Below, in pieces: positions 20,105 to 31,422 of a DNA stretch of 64,000 nucleotides. Position numbers and translations under genes: made by a program. The notes under the pieces are model-generated. The model had not been told where the DNA came from and ran no database searches. It saw only the letters and a list, made by a program, of their open reading frames with translations. The stretch comes from Chamaecyparis obtusa (Eukaryota; Streptophyta; Pinopsida; Cupressales; Cupressaceae), in the NCBI GenBank assembly GCA_027943335.1, contig BSBK01000763.1:247501-311500 (forward strand), given 5' to 3'. How positions within the stretch are numbered: position 1 is the stretch's first letter; each line of letters begins with the position of its first letter.

Positions 20105-21930
20105 CTTCCACCCTCCTAAGTAGGTGGAGTAGTATGGGCCTTGTTTGGTGCCTGTATTGTACCCTTTGATCTACTTGTGCACCTCGAGTAGTCTGGTACT
20201 CTCTAACCCTCAGGTACCATGGCTATGTAGGTTGTGTAGTAGTACTAGGCCTCTCTAGCCCCATGTTGTTGTGCTACCTATTAGGCTTGGTCCATCTCCT
20301 GCCTAAGCTCTTGTACCTAGGCCCTCTCATCTTGTAGTTGTTGGTCTCTCGTGACTATAGTGATCCATGCCTTTTGTAACTCAGCATCTAGTGCAGTGAC
20401 CCTCTAAAGTAATCTATCATCTGCAAGTGCCCTCTTCTCTGGCTGTGGTGTTGGCCTATCCTTTGATCTAGAACTCATTTCTACCCGTGGTTGTCTCACT
20501 AGCTGCTCCTCTGGCTCATCAATGTCCATCACCACCGTGAGACCTGGACTGAGTGGATGGTTTGTTGCTATAAGGGGCGTCTCCCCTAGTCCCACTAGTA
20601 CTACCTCCTCCTCTCCTCCCTCCACCACCCTCATCTCCCCCATTATCATCTCCATCCCCTCCATCTCCTCCACCTCCAGGTCTCAAATCTATGGGAGATG
20701 TGAACCTAGGGTAAGGATGCTCTTGGAGCTATCTCCTGTAATCTGAGGTGGCCCCTACATCTATGATCCTAGGGAGTAGGTTATGCACTACTCTCTATAG
20801 CTGATGATTTTCATGTAGGCATATGTCATATCTCAGCATGGGACCCCATCCAACATCCTCCTCCTCCCTGTACTTGGATTAATTATTGGTCTTGGTGCTA
20901 ATGCCCTATATCCTACCAAACTTTCACCGCACTCTGTTGATCATAAAATGTTCAACTATGTCTGAGTGTCGGACCAATAGTGGTATGTTATAGAACATGA
21001 AATACAAATCATCCCTGGCCTTGGACCACTACTCACAATCTATATATGGGCATCATACAACTGAATGTAGATCATCTAGCATGCGCCTCTAGTATGGGGC
21101 ATCCCCCATGTGAGTCTATTGTACAAACTTGGAATACCTATAAATATAGGATCTACCTCTCTGTCTAGGTTGTACCCTAGGGTGGATCACAATGATATGC
21201 TCCCACGCCCATACCTATGTTAATATAGCCCCTATAGACCAACTCTTCCACTCCCTGTAGACTATATCATGAAGCTCATGATACATGTCTTTCAAGATAG
21301 AGGGTCCCCATGCCATGTGTCTCAACCAAGATAATAGATACATCACTAGCCTATCCCAGCCACACTAGAATCCTATTTGACTCATATCTTCTCCAAGGAC
21401 ATGGCCAATCAAGGAACAAATAATATAGGCAATAAGGTACTCATCGTTGTAACTATTCATCATCTACTCCCAAAGGATGGTGTGGTCAATAATGGTAAAG
21501 TCTCCAAATATACTTTGCATCGCAACAATCCCATTTGTGGGTGACTGATCAAAATAAATCAGCATCATACAAGATCAAGTTTCAGTATTAATACTAGTAT
21601 CAACATCAATAACAGTGACAATAAGTATGTCTCATCAAGAATATGAAATCATCATGATACTTACTAGCTCTCCTGAGCATGGAATATGAAGAATGTGGTA
21701 TACATTTTCAAGTGCAATTATGACCTCTTCGGTGGGAAGGTGAAAGGTATTATGCTCTAAGTGGAACCTTTCATCTAGTGTAGTCAACAGCCCATGGTTT
21801 GCCCAGATATGGGAAATATGTAATAACTCTCTGAGGCCAATGGTATCTAAGGTTCCTCTCTCATCATCAGATAGATGAGGAATCAATTGTAGGCCTACTG
21901 GATTAGGTGCTCTGATACCTAGATTAGGAA
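20105..21930 (-). pseudogene. Antisense plant mobile domain (PMD, aminotransferase-like) gene in element B
   Basis: The minus strand, opposite to the element, starts near 21930 with GIRAPNPVGLQ and LIPHLSDDERGTLDTIGLRE, then HISHIWANHGLLTTLDERFH and HNTFHLPTEEVIIALENVYH. This is the N-terminal signature of the plant mobile domain (PF10536 type, as in MAIN/MAIL1-like proteins). Later parts, with several stops, read YLIAYIICSLIGHVLGEDM, WGPSILKDMYHELHDIV and WAWEHIIVIHPRVQPRQRGR, all PMD-like. A low-complexity Gly/Glu segment and a coiled-coil tail (TALDAELQKAW) end near 20105. PMDs are known in plant transposons and, in antisense, in some Tat elements. The host-related function is uncertain. 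Confidence 0.8.
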
Positions 21931-23255
21931 ATCATCATTGCATCACAAACACAAGCAGAAACACATTAGAATACATCACAGATAAATTAAAAAGCATAAA
22001 AAAAGCATCAAAAACATATCAAAGTGTAGATGGTCAAATCACTAATCAGTCAAATACTCAAAATATTTCAAATGATTTTCAACAGACAAATTTTGTTTTG
22101 TACAATATTTCATAATACAGTAGTGCGATACTTTAAACTGGTACAACATTTCACACCATATTATATGGCCAATGGGTGGTCCTTGTATGATATATCTCAT
22201 AACATGCATACAATATTTCAGACTTGGATGAAACATCATACAATGTTTATTAACAAAGGCATGCAATATTTCAGACTTACATACAATTTTTTTTTAAAAT
22301 GTATTAAAAACATGCTAAAAAGATAAAAATATAGAAAAAATTCAAAAAAAATTTAGATACTTACCACCTTTGGATACCCTCAGGGCCGGTTGTGCAACCA
22401 GCTGAGCTCGAAATGGTGTTGATCAATGAGTACTCACTTATCTTCCATTATAAAGCTATCTCTCACTCTGGATTCACTAGAAGTTAAAAGCAGAAATGAC
22501 TTAAAAATAACCCTTTGGGCCCCTTATAAGCATTTTGACCTAAATTTTCAAAGTCTCAAGTGTTCGCAAAAATTGCACCCTTACCTAATTTTGATGTCCT
22601 GGATCCATTTTTGGGATCAAAATGAAAATCTGGCTTCATCTCAATTGTCAAAATCACATTTCAAAATAATTTTCTTCTAGGCGTAGTTGACTGACTCTTT
22701 GAGGATAATCTCTCGAATCTTTTTAGGAAATCATCATTTCCTCTTCTACATTGTCACCTTATCATCCTTTCTTCTTGCTTTAACCTAATGCTAATGATAT
22801 ACCTTTCTGGTAAACCTCATTGAAATTGGGGCAAATTCTCATCACTTGGTGGTCAAACTTGGTCGTGTACACTTATCAATCATCTAGAACCTTAGCTTAT
22901 CTTGATTTGATCAAATCTATCTCATTTTTGTGTCTCCTCTATCTTATTTCAAATTCGATCTCGAGGGGGTAGGAATAACCTATCTTTCAAAGCTGCAAAT
23001 TGATTCTTCTATCTTATCTATCTTTTCTAGTTCTTGTTCGATCAAGTTCAGGATTATTTGTTTTTCTATGCTTAGTTCGATCAAGTTCGGAGTCAAATCT
23101 ATCTTTCTATCTTTGCTAGTTCTCATTCAATCAAGTTCAAGAATATTTGTCTCTCTCTTGTCTATTCGATCAAGTTCAGAGTTAGATCTCTATCAGTTAC
23201 CTTGATATCATCATCATTCTTCGACTCAATGTGTTCCCAGATCTCTCACACATTA
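21931..23255. other. Element B spacer before the PPT, no gene seen
   Basis: The stretch is AT-rich with imperfect repeats. ACAATATTTCA/TACAATATTTCAGAC occurs several times between 22090 and 22275, and TTCGATCAAGTTC(G/A)G occurs about four times between 23030 and 23172. No open frame resembles a known protein. Confidence 0.6.
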
Positions 23256-23271
23256 ATCAAAGAGGGGAAAA
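23256..23271 (+). other. Element B polypurine tract
   Basis: AATCAAAGAGGGGAAAA directly precedes the 3' LTR start TATAATCACCC, as expected for a PPT. Confidence 0.75.
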
Positions 23272-24202
23272 TATAATCACCCAAAAATGGTCTAGTAAAC
23301 TTTGAGCCTCACTCTAACATTAAAATTTAAAATACTAGATTACATCTTGTGCTTAATCAATTTTTCATATTGATTTAATCTCTTATTTCTTGATCAAATT
23401 ATAATTTTATCATTTATTTGATGATATCCTAAGTTTGACCACTTTATCCTAAGCTTTATTTGATTAAAAGAACATTTCCCCTTTTAATTAAATAAAATCC
23501 CCTTTATCCTATGTGTGCACATGAAAAAAGAATTTCCTAATTTAAAAAGAAAAAAGATTTTTTGTCTACACATTGATTGCACATTCTTCTAGGAGAGTGG
23601 AATCTCTTGTTGCCTCTTAATCTCTTCCACACATCTTTTTGCCTCTTAACCATATCCATTGATTTGGCCTCTTGAGAATCATGTACACCAAAGTCAAAAT
23701 AAGGATTTTTCTCCACCCTTGGATTTGGCCTCTTAATCTCTCACCGTCCATTGCTCTTTAAAAGGAGGCTCTCTCCTCAATCTTAATTCCTAATATAGAA
23801 ATATTAGACGTATGCTATCAGTTTTGTTTACTTGGATTCTAGCTTACTTGCATTTTATATTAATATTTCCTTATTGCATTTAGCTTAAATCAAATAGCTT
23901 AACTAGGAGGTATTGTAATCTTGTTAGATTAGCTTTTGTTTCTTGTTCTTGCATTTGTATTCTAGCTTAGTTCTTGCATCTCATTTAGATCATCTCTCAT
24001 CTTGCATTATCATTTTGAATATTCCATTCTATGGTGCACCTTGCAAGGGTTTCTTATTGAGATTCATTTGAGAGCCACTATTCATAATATTTAAATCCTT
24101 GCACATCATAGATAGGAAGCTATAAATCATTTCTTGAGATTTCCTTTATGGATTCTCTCAAGTGTAATGGTTTATAAAAGTGTGTCACATTTTGATCACA
24201 CA
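23272..24202 (+). repeat. Element B 3' LTR
   Basis: This copy matches 16674-17604 over its full length, starting TATAATCACCC and ending TTTGATCACACA. It is followed by TTGAC, the target duplication. Confidence 0.88.
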
Positions 24203-27200
24203 TTGACCAATTCGTTGGTCTTGTGTATATGTTTCTGCAATGATTCAACTTGGGGATTCAACTTGAAGTGTTCTAGGCTTGGTGGTGACATTCATTAGCT
24301 TCTCGGTCAGCTTTTTCTCAACAGACGCATCTTTCTTTCTGATGTCCTTAGTGAAATTTGATATTAAACAAATCTTATGAAATAATGAAAGAATAGCATG
24401 CAATTTATTTTCCAAATCTGTAATTAACTCAGAAAGTTATACCTTGTCCAATGCAACATTTTTCAATATATCCTCAATTATTTTATGCTCCATTTTATTC
24501 TTGTGTACTTGCATGAGGTACTTGGCAGTCTCTATACCAAGTTCTTTAACTTTTTTTACCAATTCCTCTAGATGACTAAGTAAATTTCCCTTGTCATTGA
24601 CATTTGCATCAGGAACAATTTCTTGCACTATATCCTTGATATTTTCTAGTGCATTTTTCTTTTGCTTCTTTGTTAACATTTTATCTTGGTTTGCTTTCAT
24701 CTTCAGTAGAGCTTTGAATTCAAATAATTCTTTTGGACTAAGTGAGGAGATTTCTACCTTTGGTATTACTATTGGTTGGCTCAAGTCAACTTTGGTTTTC
24801 TCATGTTTCCTTTTCTTTTTCTTCTTCTTCTCAATTTGAATGCTTTCACCAGTAGAAAATTTTGGGGACCGTGATGCCCTCATTGCATCAGATGTGGTCT
24901 CATTTGTAGTTTCTTATGTTCTTTCTTCTCTTTTCTCTTCTTGCTTGTCTTCTTTCTTTTCTTCGTGTTTCTCCTCTTTTCTTTCATCTTCTTGTTTTTC
25001 CTCTTTCTTCACTTCTTATTTATCCTCTTACTTCTCCTTTTCTTTCTCTTGTGGCTCTTGTTTTCTTGTAGTCTTAGTAGAAGTAACCTGCTCAGTATTC
25101 TGATATGTATTTTTATCAGTTCCTTTAGGTTCCTTGGTTTCTTTATGTTCTATCTCCTTTCCCTATTCGATAGTCTTCTCTTCTGAATCAGTAGGGATAT
25201 TTTTAACAACTTCTGAAATAACTTTATGAATCTTAGGAAAATAATTCACTTGTAAAATTGGGTTCTCATCCATCAACTCTAATGTAGATGTATCATCAAT
25301 TTTCATGTACTCAATGTCCTTATCTTTGGTGTTCATGACATTTTCATCATGTCTAATTTCTTTTGTTGGATCCTTATTAGTGATGTCTTCAATGATTGCT
25401 TCATATTTTTCTTGTGTCAAGTCAATAGGATCTGACTTACCTTGTTATACCTTAGTCTTGGTGGAGTGGTCTAGGAAGTAGATTTTTCTCCATATATCAT
25501 CAGTTTCTTTTTGTACTACTTCCAGTTCTCTGACCATGATCCTTAATGATCTTCCTTTGATAAGAAATCTATTAGAGTGTTTTTTAAGTGCTTTCTTGAT
25601 CTCGAGTACCAAAAAATCAAGTACAGTTATTGCTAGGGATATTTCCTTCATTTTCTTTTCAAATTTCATTGCATACTTTCATCTTGCATCAATTTTATTA
25701 TATAGATCATCAGGTAGATGGTTGCCAATTTCAATAGGTACACTCTTGAATTTATGCAATGTGAAAACAACTTCCTCCTATTTTTTTCCTTTTCTTCATC
25801 ACTCCTTGTATCATACTTGGCATATTTAATTCCTCCAAACCCTCCATACTTCTTAAGATTCTCTATAAATTCATCTAAAATTTTTAGTTTTGAGGGTTGG
25901 TTTTGTACAACTTTAAATTTACTTAAATCTTCAAACTCTATGTCACTATCTTCTTGCAATTTTAGCTTTCTTCGCAGTCTATTACATGCTTTCTTTTCCC
26001 TTACATATGTTTTTGGTTTTGGTTGTTCATTCTTAGGTTTTCTCTTCTCCATCGATGTAGATGTAGACCTTGTCAATGGTCTTGATCCTTTGGGGCTCGG
26101 TGATTCCTTTTTCACTTTTTTTTTTCTTTCCCTTGACTTCAGATGGACCTACTTCATCTTCTTCAATACTAACTCCAAGATTTTTTGATAAATCACTGAT
26201 CATTTTGCTTATTTTCCTATAATCTTTAGGTATCAATATATCTAATTTTATCTTTTCCTTCACTTCCTCATATGTTCCATACTGATTAGCTCTCTTATCC
26301 ACAGGTTTAGCTAATAGGGCTTCAATTTGTTATGATGCAGTGTTAATATCAATTTCATATCCTATTGGTTGTAGCTAGATATTCCTTGGCTCAACATCTT
26401 TCACAATACATGTATCGGTGTCAACTTCAAAACATATGGAATCTCGGTGTTCTTCCACTAATGGAGGTGGAATTTTGAATTTCTTATGCATTCTTACTTG
26501 AAACTTAGTAAAATAATCATTCATCAAAATATCAAAATTATCTCGTAAACTCTTCATGTATTCATTAATCTGATAGATAATTGGTTTCTTCACATTTCAC
26601 ATTACATTACCGATAGATAGAAAGAAGTTTTGGAAGTATAAGAATATACATACCAACAAATAACTGAACTTCAATGTATTGGTCTTGACTTTCTGAATAG
26701 TGTACATGTTGTCATCAAATTGCTTCAACATGATTTCACATAGATCAATCTTCATATCCTTCTTGAGAATTTTGTATGCTAAGTTCACAACTCCACATGG
26801 TACACTATCCACTTGGGAAGATTGGAAGATTTGGTATAATATGACATTACATGCAAATTTTAGTTCAGGGTCTTCCACAATAGATAACTTAAGACCTCTT
26901 CCGTCCCATTTGGATTGCGTTAGCTCACATAGCTTATTCTTGTCAATCTACTTATTTTCCTTTGGTTTGTCACTGATTGGGTATCTAGTCACAATGTGTA
27001 GAACATCTTTAGTGATCTTGACTGGTTGATCTAACCACATAAATTGATTGTGGACTCAACTTGACATGATTCTCATCCACTCAGTCTTGAATACACTTGG
27101 AATATGTAGGACATGCATTAAACCCTTAGTCTCTAGGTGGATATGTTCATCCTTCAATTTCTCATTCTCGTACGGACTCTGGAAAGATGTATCAATATCA

Positions 27201-27391
27201 ACTTGACAAATTTCCTCAATTTTGCAATGGATGAAAGAACATATGTCTTTGATCAAGATAACTCTTGGTGGAATAGCTAAGAGAGCTCCCATATTGTCTG
27301 GTTTAGTTGCTTTTGTAGGAGGAAGATTATATTTCAGGTTCACATGATCAACCTTCTCAATAACAACATGATTCTATACCTTAGGAGCCAT
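24203..27391 (-). pseudogene. Element C ORF2: long unrecognised coiled-coil protein
   Basis: The minus strand begins MAPKV at 27391, then a stop, then NLKYNLPPTKATKPDNMGAL, LLAIPPRVILIKDICSFIHC and SKWDGRGLKLSIVEDPELKF. The next parts are FQSSQVDSVPCGVVNLAYKI, LKFSYLLVCIFLYFQNFFLS and a helical segment with SDLSKNLGVSIEEDEVGPSE. A very Lys/Glu-rich tract (complement of 24790-25070) and SPKELFEFKALLKMKANQDK follow. It ends in a coiled coil that continues at 16673-16497. The intact protein would have been about 1,000 residues. Frameshifts and stops are numerous. I recognise no protease, RT or integrase motif. It lies where pol would be expected. Confidence 0.65.
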
Positions 27392-27980
27392 TAATTCAAA
27401 TATATCACTGCTTGATTGAAGTAGGGTTTCATGTGAAACAACTTTGTCGTGCTTTCACAATTTGGTCATTCACCAAAAATCACTCAAATAATTTCAAATG
27501 TGCTTGGATTTGCTTAGAATTGCCTTATCAATCACTTGAATTCTATCAATTGACTCGACTCTACAATATGCTCAAATTCTCTTTGAAAATGTTAGGTTAC
27601 AATGAATAGTAAAGGGGTCTATTTTTACCTTTTCATCAATTAGGGTTTCTAACAGCTAGAATTTTAGCATTTAATGTTGTCACTGACTCCCTTTTCACCG
27701 ATCACCAAACTATGCTTACATTCACCGAATGAAACAAAATAACATAGTCTTTCACTGATCAAACATGAAATGTTAACTTCACAACATATATCCAAATGCA
27801 TCTAAATATTCTTATATGGATCTTTGCACAAATGTTAGGAACCAATTTATGATTGAGATTTAACTTACGGTTCCTACACATACCATTAACCGATTAGGTG
27901 AAGATAGGTGCACATGATCCAAAGGATGAGGTGTCATCGACTGTTCCAAATGATGTTCCATCATCTAAAGACTTCCTTCT
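27392..27980. other. Element C gap between gag-like gene and ORF2
   Basis: No coding trace is visible. The sequence is AT-rich with several CACCGA/CACTGA motifs. Its position directly ahead of the ORF2 ATG would suit a second promoter or 5' leader for ORF2, but no clear TATA box is seen. Confidence 0.4.
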
Positions 27981-30160
27981 TCATATTTTATTCATCCGGT
28001 CTCTTATTTCTTCAACATTCACTTGTACTATTTCATTTGTCTTTTCTTCAGTTGGAGCTTTATCTCGGTAGCTACAATCTTTGGCTAGGTGACCTACTTT
28101 ATGATAGTGAAAACATATCATTCCAGGAGTTCTCCATGATCTTCTATTATTTCTACCATGCATCAATATGCAATTTGTTGTAATGTGTCCAAATCTTCCA
28201 CATAATGTACATGCAATTATTGTGTTTTAGTCCCATGGTATTGTTTAGCCTTGTCGGTTGTTTGTTGTATTCTATTGGTTAGGTACCCATTTTACATTCT
28301 TTCTTTGTGACCTACAATCTTCATACTTATGACCATATCTATTGCAAGTATTGCAGTAACCATTGAATTTTGACTTCCTTGTATTGTTAGAAATCCTTGA
28401 TCTACACTCAAATGCTTGATGTCCATACTTATTGAAATTATAGAAATAACCATCAAACTTAGGAATGCTCGGTGATTTACCTCTTTTGCTCTTGCAGACA
28501 TTAGTTTTATGACCACGTTTCACATAATGATAACAAATTGTCTTATTTATCTTCATTGGGATAGCAATGTCTCAGTTGGAAGCTTGGTTTGAGGACTCTC
28601 ATTTCTTGGTAGTGTTGTTTTCAGTGAACCCAAGTCCAGTTGTATTTGTCATGCCCAAAATTAGGGCAAAAGCACACACACAACAATTTTTTTTAAAGGT
28701 ACTAATCACTAGGTTGCATACTAGGGTGCACTAAAACTCAAGAAGTAAAATGCCAACCAACACACTTAACTCACAAGGGAATTCATGACTCACGCTGGCT
28801 TGCCAACATCCCCTATTCGTTAGGTGCATTAGTCTGATGAAATCCTAACTAGGGTTAAACATAAAGTGAATACGAGGGAAAAATCCCTAAATCTAAGAAT
28901 TTAAAATAAGATAATAAAATAGGGAAACTATAAGGTTTATGGATCTAGGGCTCCTTCAAAGGTAGGCAACCCCATAAAATTCTATCGTACCCTATTGGCC
29001 CCTTACGAATGCTAGGGAGCCATCTTAGGGCCAAAAGCAAATTTAGTATTAAAGGTTAAGAGAGTTAGAATGCAATCATGATAATATCCCTAACACAAAA
29101 CTAAGGTTATTAAACCCAAATTATTCAAAGACAATAATGCTAGGATAAATAAATTAATATTAAAATTCCCTTAGTTTTTTTAATTATAATAAAATTAATG
29201 TTCAAAGTTCATATGGTAACCCAACTTAGTGATTTAAACATTTAAATAATGTTATAATTATTAATTCAATAACTATTATTAGGGATTAATATCTTACCTG
29301 GGTCCCACCTAGGGATTATAAGATTATTAACCTCCCTAAATAATTAAAAAAAAATATTCAAGAGAAACAATAGGGCATTAAATTATAAGGATCAATTAAT
29401 CCATAATTAAATCAATAATTTTGTTTTCAGTAAGATGAATTTTGGAAGCTTGGTTTGAGGACTCTCATTTCTTGGTAGTGTTGTTTTCAGTTAACCCAAG
29501 TCCAGTTGTATCTCTCAGTTGTCTCTAACCTCTAAGTTGTTCATCCAACATCCTTAATGTTTCTTCATTTTGTTTCAATATGTCATTGGATTCTTTTTTT
29601 TATTTTAGTTCCTTTGTCAATCTTCCAACCTCAAACCTTAATGCTTGATTCTCAGATTCCTTCCTGTTTGTCTCCCGATTTGCATTCACCAATTGGTCAG
29701 TCATGGCATAATATGTTTGTGCCATTCTCTTGATCTCATCATCCCTTTTAGATATTCTTTCCTCAACTTGCCTCTTTCCTTCATCTATCATTCTTTTTGC
29801 ATCTTTAGATGATCTCTTTGATTCAAGTATTTCACCCATTCTAATACATTGTGCCTCTTGATATTTCTTTATCAGGTTAAACTACTTGGTGAGTGCTTTA
29901 TTTTTTTCATTATTTCTACAATGGTTGTTTCAAATTCATCATTCAAACTCCCTTCAAATGATGTCTCAAGTATCTCAACATGTTCTTGTGTAGATTTCAA
30001 CTCATCAGATAAACATTTTCTCACCCTCAATGACTTTTCCAATTTCCATTTCAGATCATCAATTAGCTCATGTGGATTTTCCAATTCAAACTCAAGATTA
30101 TCAATCTTCTTGGATTTCTTATAACTTTCTATTGCTATGATATTTTTACTCTCAGGTGGT
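27981..30160 (-). pseudogene. Element C gag-like gene: coiled coil plus five zinc knuckles
   Basis: The minus strand, starting about 20 bases after the PBS, encodes a heptad-rich N-terminal half (KSKKIDNLEFELENPHELID, LKWKLEKSLRVRKCLSDEL, SKRDDEIKRMAQTYYAMTDQ). Five CCHC-type knuckles follow. They read CYHYVKRGHKTNVC, YFYNFNKYGHQAFEC, CNTCNRYGHKYEDC (28370-28310), CTLCGRFGHITTNC (about 28220) and CFHYHKVGHLAKDC (28110). The third and fourth are intact and the others have lost a cysteine, mostly to Tyr. The frame ends at 27981. A 796-bp insert with 70-bp flanking repeats splits it at 28646-29441. Gag-type proteins package element RNA. Confidence 0.72.
28576..29511. repeat. 796-bp insert flanked by 70-bp direct repeats in the element C gag
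   Basis: TTGGAAGCTTGGTTTGAGGA through CAAGTCCAGTTGTAT occurs at 28576-28645 and again at 29442-29511 with very few differences. Between them lies 28646-29441, which begins TTGTCATGCCCAAAATTAGG and has no coding capacity. The insert has LTR-like opening bases (TGTCATGCCC), but the flanking repeat is far longer than a normal target duplication. It may be a local segmental duplication that captured an LTR fragment. Confidence 0.7.
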
Positions 30161-30184
30161 TAAACCCCTTTCTCAAGAGTCCAA

Positions 30185-30196
30185 GCTCTGATACCA
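30185..30196 (-). other. Element C primer-binding site (initiator Met tRNA)
   Basis: GCTCTGATACCA on the plus strand reads TGGTATCAGAGC on the minus strand, the classic plant initiator-Met PBS, two bases after the end of the 5' LTR. It fixes the orientation of the element. Confidence 0.92.
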
Positions 30197-30198
30197 AT

Positions 30199-31422
30199 TG
30201 TTTGATTTGTAATGGAAAGTTAAGTACTGAGAGGGGAGGGGTTAATCATTACTCAAAAACTTTTATCAACTATTCTGACCATTTACCAAATTGAAAACTT
30301 GCATATATCACCATAAAACATAGAAATTAAAACATAAAAACATAACTCATAACACAACAATTTTCAGTCTCGCAAAAACCCTTGGTCAAAAGGAAAAAAT
30401 TCAATGGGGATGGTACCCACAATCCTTCACTACTGTAGTAAAAAGGTTTCTTGATTAGATCTACAATATTTAGCTACTTTTGATAGCTTACCCTGTTAGG
30501 AGTACAAAAGACTTATACAGTCTACCTTGCTAAAGGATTTTTACAATCTCTAATCTAAGAGATGTACCCTGTTAAAGGATTTACAAAATAAGACCTATTA
30601 GGGCCTACCTAGTTATGGGATTTTTCAAATTTGATTACAATATAATTCCATACTAAATATGTCTGTAATAATACATCAACAAATGCTTGTTCAGACTCAA
30701 CGTGCTCAATAACATTTTACCTCATTCTGTACTTCAGTAATTTCAATCACAACTCAATTTTTGTACTCGATAACCTTGAATTTGATTCACCTTCAGAGTT
30801 CTTCTCTAACTATTCTATTACTCGTTATCTTATCTACACTTCATCACCATCACATCAATTTTGAATTCTTTTCTGACTATTCATCATCCGCTCTCTCCCT
30901 CTCTCTGATCTTCATACATTGTTCTTTATATACTTGATCTAGAAGTGGTGGAAATTTTCTAGTTTCTTCTCCTTAAACGATGGTAGCTTTGGTTTCATTT
31001 CCAATGTATATATTCCATTTAATTTCCATTAGTGGATCTTACCTTGTAATCATGTGCAATCATATTGTTTACATTTCCAATGTTTTACCAAATGATCTTC
31101 CTTGTAATCAGTAAATTATTTTATACACAGTGTCCAGATTCAATATATCTATCATAATCTATTATGTCAGCATGTGTTACTCGGTAACACATTTTGTTCT
31201 TGCTCAGTAACATGTGCTTCTTGGTTCAATAGCTATAATGCAATGCTCGGTGCCTACCTTGCTCTGCTTGGTTCTTGTCACTCATTTCCCTTTACCGAAA
31301 TTATCTCTTCATATACCGATTTCTTTGTTTTCTTTACCGACTGAGTCCTACAACTCCTTCTTTCACCGACTAACTTTAACTCTCCAATATGTCTTTGACA
31401 AAACTAATGACAACAAAATAAC
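30199..31422 (-). repeat. Element C 5' LTR
   Basis: The plus strand starts TGTTTGATTTGTAATGG next to the PBS and runs to about CAACAAAATAAC. It matches 15495-16462 over about 960 bp and has an extra 255 bp of U3 at its right end. It carries GGGGATGGTACCCAC (30406-30420) and many CTCGGT/ACCGA motifs at 31180-31370. Confidence 0.82.

Larger units (their letters stand above)
16674..24202 (+). mobile_element. Element B: internally deleted Tat-like Ty3-gypsy retrotransposon, TSD TTGAC
   Basis: Two near-identical 931-bp LTRs (16674-17604 and 23272-24202) flank a PBS-like site, an integrase gene running straight from the leader, an antisense plant-mobile-domain gene and a PPT. TTGAC flanks both ends (16669-16673 and 24203-24207; the match extends to ATTGAC). 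gag, protease, RT and RNase H are absent, so the copy is non-autonomous. It inserted into ORF2 of element C and its removal restores that frame. Confidence 0.88.
15495..31422 (-). mobile_element. Element C: pol-less LTR retrotransposon with gag-like gene and long unknown ORF2
   Basis: Read on the minus strand the order is 5' LTR (31422-30199), PBS for initiator Met tRNA (30196-30185), gag-like gene (about 30160-27981), a 0.6 kb gap, ORF2 (27391 onward), PPT and 3' LTR (16462-15495). Element B (16674-24202) sits inside ORF2. Without B, C is about 8.4 kb. No protease, RT, RNase H or integrase trace was found, so it depended on another element in trans. CCTTT/TCTTT at the outer edges is an imperfect target duplication. 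Confidence 0.8.

Noticed and set aside
20522..20746. Plus-strand Ser/Thr/Pro-rich frame
   Set aside because: It is the antisense of the Gly/Glu-rich part of the PMD pseudogene on the minus strand.
24591..25186. Plus-strand frames rich in Ser, Phe and Leu
   Set aside because: They are the complement of the Lys/Glu-rich tract of element C ORF2 on the minus strand.
30185..30196. Possible tRNA gene fragment
   Set aside because: The 12 bases are the complement of the initiator tRNA 3' end only, next to an LTR. This is a primer-binding site, and there is no cloverleaf.
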